A stretch of DNA of 64,000 nucleotides from Alteromonadaceae bacterium (GTDB lineage Bacteria; Pseudomonadota; Gammaproteobacteria; Enterobacterales; Alteromonadaceae), in assembly GCA_013373625.1 (NCBI GenBank), contig JABXHM010000017.1:53192-117191 (forward strand), read 5' to 3'. The notes under the pieces were generated by a model. That model was not told where the DNA came from, did no database searches, and worked only from the letters and a program-made list of their open reading frames with translations. Made by a program: the position numbers and the translations under genes. Below, in pieces: positions 58,259 to 64,000 of this stretch. Position 1 is the stretch's first letter, and every line of letters begins with the position of its first letter.

Positions 58259-58804
58259 ATGCAGGTAATCCCAACTGACATCGACGATGTCAAAATTATT
58301 GAGCCACGTGTATTCGGTGATGAGCGTGGCTTTTTTATGGAAACATTTCGTACCGATTGGTTTAAAGCTGAATGTGCTGATGTAGAGTTTGTTCAGGACA
58401 ACCATTCAAAGTCCAAACAGGGCATTTTACGCGGCTTACATTATCAACTGGAACAAACTCAGGGCAAATTAGTGCGGGTTGTTTCGGGTGAAGTCTTTGA
58501 CGTGGCGGTAGATATGCGTAAAGCGTCACCAACGTTTGGAAAATGTGTCGGCGTGCACTTATCGGCCAGCAATAAGCGACAACTTTGGGTACCGGCAGGG
58601 TTTGCACATGGATTTTATGTGACCAGCGAATCGGCTGAGTTTGTATATAAGTGTACTGACTATTATCATCCGGAGTCAGAAGTGTCGGTTAAATTTGATG
58701 ATCCTACCATTGGTATCGACTGGCCACTGATCAATGGCGAAGCGCCTTCTTTATCAGTTAAAGATGCCAAGGGGTTGGCGTTTACTGATGCGCCAACGTT
58801 TTAA
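58259..58804 (+). CDS. rmlC: dTDP-4-dehydrorhamnose 3,5-epimerase RmlC
   Basis: 181 residues of the cupin-type RmlC family. Catalytic motifs are RGFFMETFR, the His in QDNHSKSKQGILRGLHYQ, and the Tyr in YKCTDYYHPESE. I use the ATG at 58259, with a GGAAAG ribosome binding site; a TTG five codons earlier would add residues not typical of the family. A 161-base gap after rmlA may contain an internal promoter. Confidence 0.96.
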   Translation: MQVIPTDIDDVKIIEPRVFGDERGFFMETFRTDWFKAECADVEFVQDNHSKSKQGILRGLHYQLEQTQGKLVRVVSGEVFDVAVDMRKASPTFGKCVGVHLSASNKRQLWVPAGFAHGFYVTSESAEFVYKCTDYYHPESEVSVKFDDPTIGIDWPLINGEAPSLSVKDAKGLAFTDAPTF

Positions 58805-58813
58805 GGGCAAACC

Positions 58814-59668
58814 ATGACAGACTTGGTAGTAATAGGCAAAAATGGCCAATTGGCCCACGAAATTGCAAGGCTTGCCCCGACAGCGGTGTGTTTAGGGCGA
58901 GAAAACATAGATATCACATCGCCTGCCGGCCTGGCCGAGGTTTTGAATGGCTTGCAACCTAAAGCCGTGATTAATGCCTCTGCGTATACCGCGGTTGATA
59001 ACGCTGAGACGGATCAGGATAACGCATATCTGCTTAATCAAGCGGCAGTGGCAAACCTAGCGCAATACTGCAAAGCGAATAACGTATTTTTTGTACATGT
59101 GTCGACTGATTATGTGTTTAACGGTAATAAAGGCGCACCTTATACGGTGAGCGATGCCATTGAGCCTCAGGGCGTGTATGGCAAATCGAAAGCCGCAGGC
59201 GAGGCCGAACTAACATCGATATTACCCGATTCCAGTGCCATTATTCGTACTTCATGGGTGTATTCGGCCAAGGGTAATAACTTTGTCAAAACCATGCTGC
59301 GGTTAATGCAAGAAAAGCCACAGCTGGGCGTAATTGATGATCAAATAGGTAGCCCTACCTGGGCCAAAGGATTAGCCCAGGCCTGTATTGAAGCTGCCAG
59401 TCAGAAAATCACCGGTGTGTATCATTGGTCTGATGAAGGTGTTTGCAGTTGGTTTGACTTTGCTATCATCATTCAGCAACTGGGCTTAGCCAAAGGCTTG
59501 CTGTCACAGCCTATACCAATTAAACCAATTCCCAGTAGCGCGTATCCGACACCTGCCAGGCGTCCTCACTATAGTGTGCTGGATAAAACGCTGACCAGAG
59601 AGACCTTTTCGACGCAGCTCAGTCATTGGCAAGTGCAACTGAGTGCAATGATGGATGAGCTGGTGTAA
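58814..59668 (+). CDS. rmlD: dTDP-4-dehydrorhamnose reductase RmlD
   Basis: 284 residues, a short-chain reductase using NAD(P)H. The N-terminal [13 protein letters not shown] is the dinucleotide loop; STDYVFNG and YGKSKAAGE hold the catalytic Thr and the Tyr-x-x-x-Lys pair. It performs the last step to dTDP-L-rhamnose. It lies nine bases after rmlC. Confidence 0.96.
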   Translation: MTDLVVIGKNGQLAHEIARLAPTAVCLGRENIDITSPAGLAEVLNGLQPKAVINASAYTAVDNAETDQDNAYLLNQAAVANLAQYCKANNVFFVHVSTDYVFNGNKGAPYTVSDAIEPQGVYGKSKAAGEAELTSILPDSSAIIRTSWVYSAKGNNFVKTMLRLMQEKPQLGVIDDQIGSPTWAKGLAQACIEAASQKITGVYHWSDEGVCSWFDFAIIIQQLGLAKGLLSQPIPIKPIPSSAYPTPARRPHYSVLDKTLTRETFSTQLSHWQVQLSAMMDELV

Positions 59669-59697
59669 GACGCGTAAATACATTTAAGAAGACAACA

Positions 59698-60786
59698 ATG
59701 ACAATAGCTAAAACAATAGTAGTGACTGGCGGGGCAGGGTTTATTGGTTCAGCCGTAGTGCGTCACCTCATTAACGATACCGCGCATACAGTTGTTAATC
59801 TCGATAAACTGACTTATGCCGGAAATTTAGAGTCGCTCAAAGAAGTCGATAGCGACTCGCGCTATCATTTTGAGCAGGTCGATATTTGCGATGGCCCGGC
59901 CGTAAAGCGTGTACTCGATATCTATCAGCCAGACATCATTATGCATTTGGCGGCTGAGTCACATGTGGACAGGTCTATTGATGGTCCGGGTGAGTTCATT
60001 CAAACCAATGTGGTGGGTACCTACACTTTGCTGGAGCAGGCAAGAGCCTACTATGCAACGTTAACCGACAGCAAAAAAGCAGCTTTTCGTTTTCACCATA
60101 TTTCCACAGACGAAGTGTATGGTGATCTGCCTCATCCTGACGATGCCGGTGTCCACGGCGAATTACCTTTGTTTACCGAAACCACCGCTTATGAGCCAAG
60201 CTCACCTTATTCGGCATCCAAAGCCGCTTCAGATCATTTGGTCCGTGCCTGGTTACGCACCTTCAAATTACCGACGGTGGTCACTAACTGTTCAAATAAC
60301 TATGGGCCTTATCATTTTCCTGAAAAGCTCATTCCGTTGATGATCTTAAATGCGCTGGCGGGTAAGCCGCTGCCGGTATATGGTAAAGGTAATCAAATTC
60401 GTGACTGGTTGTACGTTGAAGATCATGCGCGTGCGCTCGTTGTGGTCGCAACGGAAGGAAAAATTGGTGAAACCTATAACATTGGTGGCCACAACGAAAA
60501 GCAAAATATCGACGTTGTGCACACGATCTGCGACATTCTCGACGAAGTGAAACCTGGCAAACATGGTAGCTATCGTTCGCTAATCACAACAGTTGCTGAT
60601 CGTCCCGGCCATGATATGCGGTACGCCATTGATGCCAGCAAAATTGAAACAGAGTTAGGTTGGACGCCGCAGGAAACATTCGAAAGTGGTATTCGTAAAA
60701 CAGTACAATGGTACCTGCAAAATACTACCTGGTGGCAGGCAGTACTTGATGGTAGCTATCAGGGCGAACGTCTGGGTAACGCCTGA
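59698..60786 (+). CDS. rmlB: dTDP-glucose 4,6-dehydratase RmlB
   Basis: 362 residues of the extended SDR family. The NAD loop is [14 protein letters not shown], and the active site has STDEVYGDL and YSASK with the catalytic Tyr and Lys. It converts dTDP-glucose to the 4-keto-6-deoxy sugar. The gene order A-C-D-B differs from the enterobacterial B-D-A-C. A probable terminator follows. Confidence 0.97.
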   Translation: MTIAKTIVVTGGAGFIGSAVVRHLINDTAHTVVNLDKLTYAGNLESLKEVDSDSRYHFEQVDICDGPAVKRVLDIYQPDIIMHLAAESHVDRSIDGPGEFIQTNVVGTYTLLEQARAYYATLTDSKKAAFRFHHISTDEVYGDLPHPDDAGVHGELPLFTETTAYEPSSPYSASKAASDHLVRAWLRTFKLPTVVTNCSNNYGPYHFPEKLIPLMILNALAGKPLPVYGKGNQIRDWLYVEDHARALVVVATEGKIGETYNIGGHNEKQNIDVVHTICDILDEVKPGKHGSYRSLITTVADRPGHDMRYAIDASKIETELGWTPQETFESGIRKTVQWYLQNTTWWQAVLDGSYQGERLGNA

Positions 60787-60816
60787 TACCGCCACTCAGG
60801 TGTACCATTTTACGAT

Positions 60817-60845
60817 CAGGGGCAATTTTCCCCTGTTGTTGTTTT
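60817..60845 (+). terminator. Probable terminator after the rml genes
   Basis: Stem CAGGGG / CCCCTG with a seven-base loop, followed by a T-rich tract (TTGTTGTTTT), about 30 bases after rmlB. Confidence 0.6.
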
Positions 60846-60924
60846 AAGGGATACTCCAAAGCACGCGTTTGCATGGCATCAGGCAAACATAATAAAAATC
60901 ATTTAATGGTTGTGATACCGCTAC

Positions 60925-62667
60925 ATGTCTTTAAAAAAATATTCAATGATGGCCATTAAAGTTGGTGTGGGTGTTGTACCCAAACCAATCAGGAACTTTG
61001 CAAAAAAGAACCCGGCCCTGACGTCGTTTTATTCTCGGTCATTGCAAAAGTCAGGCTTATTTTATGGTCTGCCGAGTAAAAAGAAACTCAGAGCGTTGTA
61101 TGCCAATACATTACGCCGACAAGCAGTAAAGCTACACGCGATTGTTAAGCAGCAGCCGATAACGCAAAGCACGTTTAATGTGGTGATATTTGGCGCAAAA
61201 GAGCACGATGTAAAGCAAACATGCTTATCACTGATACCGCAGCTACAGTGGATAAATTCGGTGACCATAATTGGCACGCAAGATACAACTTTCTCTGCTT
61301 TGCTAAATTGCCCGGTCGACCTTGTTAACCATTTAAAGGAGGCCAAGTTAGCATCAGATAGACCGGCTTTACTAATCAATGCTGGTGATGAACTACATGC
61401 AATGGCACTGGCTGTTTTAGCACGCCGCCCTGCCTATGACATGTTGTATGTCGATACTGATGAAAAGGCGTCCGGGGCATATGACACGCCACGCTGCTTA
61501 CCAGACTGGAATCCGGACTACCAGCTATCCACTGGCTATGTAGAAACGGGGGTGGTTGTTGGCGCCCATAAAATAACAGCATTACGGACCGTTTCGTGTA
61601 CTACAATTGCCGGAATCGTGGCACAACTGTGGCTGGCGGATAAGCATCTGAATATTGATCACCTGCCGTTGTCACTGCTGCACTTTACCGATAACCGCTC
61701 AAATAAAAGTGCTCAGCTTCAGGAACTGGTCAATTGTGTTGCGCAGGCAAAAGGGATGGCATCCCCGTCATCTAAAATACTGGTTAACCGCGTGCAGTGG
61801 CCGCTTAATAGCGAGCCCCTTGTGTCGCTGATTATTCCAACCAGAAATGGTAAAGCACTGGTTAAAGCCTGTATTGAGTCGATTCTCAATAAGACCACCT
61901 ACACAAACTATGAAATCTTGTTGGTAGACAACAATTCAGATGAGCCCGAGAGTGTGACCTACTTTGATGAACTTGCCAGGCACAGTCAGATAACTGTATT
62001 AAAGTATCCGCACCCTTTTAATTATTCGGCCATTAATAACTTTGCGGTACAACATGCAAATGGCGAGTTAATTGGATTAATCAATAACGACATTGAAGTC
62101 ATCTCGGCTGACTGGCTCGAATACATGGCAGGGCACGCGATGAGAGATGACATTGGGTGCGTCGGTGCCAAGCTACTTTACAGCGATGACCGCATTCAAC
62201 ACGCTGGTGTTGTCATGGGTTACGGTGGCGGCGCCGGTCATGCGCACAAGTATTTCCCGCGCTTCCATCCAGGCTATATGAACCGGTTGGTAGCCACTCA
62301 AAACTTCAGCGCAGTAACAGCAGCCTGTCTTTTGGTTAAAAAAACACACTACGAGGCAGTGGGCGGTTTAAACGAAACAGAACTTACCGTTGCCTTTAAT
62401 GACGTTGATTTTTGTTTGCGTATTAGTGAACTTGGATTACGTAATTTGTATTGTGCAGAAGCTGAACACTACCATCATGAGTCGGTGTCGCGAGGGTTGG
62501 ATGTCAGTAAAGAGAAGATGGCGCGTTTCAATGCCGAACTACATTATTTACAGAAACGTTGGTCACACGTTATCGCTCACGATCCTGCTTACAATTTGAA
62601 TTTAACCCTGCGCAGAGAGAACTTTGCTGTAAAAGATGAAAAAGAATGGCGAGAGACGGTCAATTAA
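60925..62667 (+). CDS. GT2 family glycosyltransferase (rhamnosyltransferase-like)
   Basis: A 580-residue protein. The GT-A catalytic domain lies in the second half: LVSLIIPTRNGKALVKACI, NYSAINNFAV, INNDIEVIS as the DxD-like metal site, and FNDVDFCLRI with the base. This is the rhamnosyltransferase-type GT2 pattern. The first 290 residues form a separate domain, perhaps a degenerate second transferase. It comes directly after the dTDP-rhamnose genes, so a rhamnose donor is likely but not proven. Probably cytoplasmic or peripheral to the inner membrane. Confidence 0.85.
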   Translation: MSLKKYSMMAIKVGVGVVPKPIRNFAKKNPALTSFYSRSLQKSGLFYGLPSKKKLRALYANTLRRQAVKLHAIVKQQPITQSTFNVVIFGAKEHDVKQTCLSLIPQLQWINSVTIIGTQDTTFSALLNCPVDLVNHLKEAKLASDRPALLINAGDELHAMALAVLARRPAYDMLYVDTDEKASGAYDTPRCLPDWNPDYQLSTGYVETGVVVGAHKITALRTVSCTTIAGIVAQLWLADKHLNIDHLPLSLLHFTDNRSNKSAQLQELVNCVAQAKGMASPSSKILVNRVQWPLNSEPLVSLIIPTRNGKALVKACIESILNKTTYTNYEILLVDNNSDEPESVTYFDELARHSQITVLKYPHPFNYSAINNFAVQHANGELIGLINNDIEVISADWLEYMAGHAMRDDIGCVGAKLLYSDDRIQHAGVVMGYGGGAGHAHKYFPRFHPGYMNRLVATQNFSAVTAACLLVKKTHYEAVGGLNETELTVAFNDVDFCLRISELGLRNLYCAEAEHYHHESVSRGLDVSKEKMARFNAELHYLQKRWSHVIAHDPAYNLNLTLRRENFAVKDEKEWRETVN

Positions 62668-62678
62668 AACTGTCTCTC
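62651..62678. other. Hairpin between convergent genes
   Basis: A ten-base stem GAGAGACGGT / ACTGTCTCTC (one G-T pair) that overlaps the stop codon of the GT2 gene. It may act as a transcription barrier for both convergent genes. Confidence 0.5.
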
Positions 62679-62688
62679 AATTGTCAGG

Positions 62689-63462
62689 TTACTCGTCCTG
62701 ATTAATGACTGCAGTGTATTCTTCTTCGGTCATGCCACCTTCCATTGCATAGCGTTTTATGTCTGTACTATTGAGACCTGCCTGATGAGCCGTTTCGATA
62801 ATCTTTGATAATTGCTCTCGTTGTTGAGCGGATTCCCGTACTGCGGTTGTCACTACAGCTTCAGCTTCATGAGGGAAAACCGCCAGTAATGCATTCACAA
62901 CATACTCGCCTACCACTGGTACTGCTTGCATAGCACTGGTAAGAATATCCACCAGTTCATTGGGATGTTCGCTTGTTAAGGTTTGTACAATGGTATCGGC
63001 TGAATCGGGTTCAGTAAGCACAGCTACGCGCACGATATCTTTTAATTCATCCGGATTAGAGTTTGCAGCCGCACCAACCACAAAATCGACATAGCTGGGA
63101 TCGGCCTGAATAGCGAGTTCGACTATACTAGGGCAGGATGCAACATCTTTATCAATCGCTATCTTAACAATTTTAGATGTAGCGTTAGGCTGTGCAGAGA
63201 TAGCGGCATGAATGATTTCTTTAAAATCATCCGGGTACATATCCAGCGCTGTCGCTACAATAGTTTCTACTTCGTTAGGATAATGACTGGTAATCGCGCC
63301 CACAGCACGCCCAACAGATATTGACTGCTTAACCTGTCTTTTAATGAATCCCTGCAAAACTTTATTCTCGTTCTGCATTAATTCTTCGTCAGTTGTAGTT
63401 GCTTGAGAAAAATGACATGTGAATAACATCAGGGAAGCCAGGATATAACTGCTACGTTTCAT
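62689..63462 (-). CDS. Secreted protein with ten 15-residue helical repeats
   Basis: A 257-residue protein with a signal peptide (MKRSSYILASLMLFTCHFSQA). From residue 62 to about 211 it is built from ten repeats of exactly 15 residues with the pattern P-[DN]-E-x-x-x-I-V-x-x-A-[IVL]-x-x-x, for example PNEVETIVATALDMY, PDDFKEIIHAAISAQ and PDELKDIVRVAVLTE. One unit (107-121) has lost the leading Pro but keeps the register. The repeats suggest a small helical solenoid in the periplasm or outside the cell. I do not know this family. It lies between the glycan locus and an rRNA operon. Confidence 0.75.
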   Translation of the reverse strand: MKRSSYILASLMLFTCHFSQATTTDEELMQNENKVLQGFIKRQVKQSISVGRAVGAITSHYPNEVETIVATALDMYPDDFKEIIHAAISAQPNATSKIVKIAIDKDVASCPSIVELAIQADPSYVDFVVGAAANSNPDELKDIVRVAVLTEPDSADTIVQTLTSEHPNELVDILTSAMQAVPVVGEYVVNALLAVFPHEAEAVVTTAVRESAQQREQLSKIIETAHQAGLNSTDIKRYAMEGGMTEEEYTAVINQDE

Positions 63463-63629
63463 GTTTCTGCCCTACACTCAAAATATAAAACTAATTCGTT
63501 TTAGGTAAAGTTGCACCCTCATTAGAACCACAATTACTAATTTAGTTCAAAATTTAACGAAAAAACAACCGGATTGGTTACAAAGTATCCGTTCGTTCAA
63601 TAAATTACAATAAAAATGCGAAATTAGTA

Positions 63630-63657
63630 TTGATCTTTAATTAGAAGTGTCTAGAAT
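63630..63657 (+). promoter_or_regulatory. rrn promoter P1
   Basis: TTGATC at 63630-63635 and TAGAAT at 63652-63657 with 16 bases between, an AT-rich UP-like stretch upstream and a GC-rich discriminator (GCGCGTCC), the usual make-up of growth-rate-controlled rRNA promoters. Confidence 0.75.
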
Positions 63658-63771
63658 GCGCGTCCGCTTCGACAGGAAATGTACTGAAACGAATATTGCG
63701 AAATGTTCTGTAAGTCAGGTGTCAAGCGGTTTTGAGAGAAAACAGTTTGCGAAATTATTTCAAAAAACATG

Positions 63772-63799
63772 TTGACTCTAAAAACGAAAAGCGTATTAT
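63772..63799 (+). promoter_or_regulatory. rrn promoter P2
   Basis: TTGACT at 63772-63777 and TATTAT at 63794-63799 with 16 bases between. The discriminator ACGCATCC follows. The start region CATCCCGCTTCGGCAGG is a near-copy of the one after P1. Confidence 0.8.
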
Positions 63800-63808
63800 A
63801 CGCATCCC

Positions 63809-63904
63809 GCTTCGGCAGGGCCTTAAGGGCACCGAAGCAGCGAATCAAAGAGGTTCGCGTTGTTCTTTAAAAATCAGATAACAAGACAATTTGTGTGGGC
63901 ACTC
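63809..63904 (+). promoter_or_regulatory. rRNA leader with boxA and boxC antitermination signals
   Basis: A stem GCTTCGG / CCGAAGC (63809-63838) is followed by a boxA-like TGTTCTTTAAAAAT at 63861-63874 and a boxC TGTGTGGGCACTC at 63892-63904, close to the enterobacterial rrn leader. These recruit the Nus antitermination complex. Confidence 0.8.
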
Positions 63905-63945
63905 ATTAAGAGTGTCACAACGACAATTCAAAATTTCGATATATT

Positions 63946-64000
63946 TAATTGAAGAGTTTGATCATGGCTCAGATTGAACGCTGGCGGCAGGCCTAACACA
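63946..64000 (+). rRNA. rrs: 16S ribosomal RNA, first 55 bases
   Basis: The sequence GAAGAGTTTGATCATGGCTC at 63951-63970 is the universal bacterial 16S start, followed by AGATTGAACGCTGGCGGCAG. The gene runs off the window. The mature 5' end is placed by analogy with E. coli, about five bases before GAAGAG. Confidence 0.97.

Noticed and set aside
63651..63848. 65-codon minus-strand open frame
   Set aside because: It lies across the two rrn promoters and leader, so it is not a gene.

Overview
The window comes from a marine-type gammaproteobacterium, most likely of the family Alteromonadaceae. The reasons are the Escherichia-like tolC / nudF-yqiB-cpdA-yqiA-parE arrangement, the E. coli-like ribosomal protein order and a 16S rRNA 5' end and rrn leader very close to the enterobacterial ones, combined with a large TonB receptor, many sulfotransferases and a dedicated type II secretion locus. 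The genus cannot be fixed from sequence reading alone.

Layout. 1-10.2 kb: end of an S10 peptidase gene, a one-domain voltage-gated channel, tolC, then nudF-yqiB-cpdA-yqiA (overlapping), parE, a HAD hydrolase and a membrane-anchored protein of unknown role. 10.2-13.5 kb: small proteins and the EF-P module (epmB divergent from efp-epmA). 13.5-17.8 kb: a His/Asp/Glu-rich TonB-dependent receptor preceded by a near-perfect Zur box, and a DUF4397-type lipoprotein. 18.0-26.7 kb: the spc operon (rplN to rpmJ) and alpha operon (rpsM to rplQ). The S10 operon that normally precedes rplN is not there.

27-45 kb: a surface-glycan island on alternating strands. It holds a GT90-like and several GT2/GT4 glycosyltransferases, five genes with sulfotransferase-type domains (one double, one fused to TPR and RgpF-like domains), and a TagD-like cytidylyltransferase flanked by two inverted LicD-type paralogues. 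Together these suggest a sulfated glycan carrying phosphoglycerol-type substituents. No flippase, polymerase or exporter is visible here.

45.5-62.7 kb: a probable abundant secreted surface (S-layer-like) protein lies beside a complete core type II secretion system. This is split into two divergent arms (E-F-G-H-I-J-K on the minus strand, L-M-C/N-D on the plus strand). The plus arm runs directly into the dTDP-L-rhamnose genes rmlA-C-D-B and a GT2 glycosyltransferase. The arrangement suggests that one locus makes, exports and perhaps glycosylates a cell-surface layer; this is inference. The window closes with a secreted protein built from ten 15-residue repeats and with tandem rrn promoters, leader and the first bases of a 16S rRNA gene.
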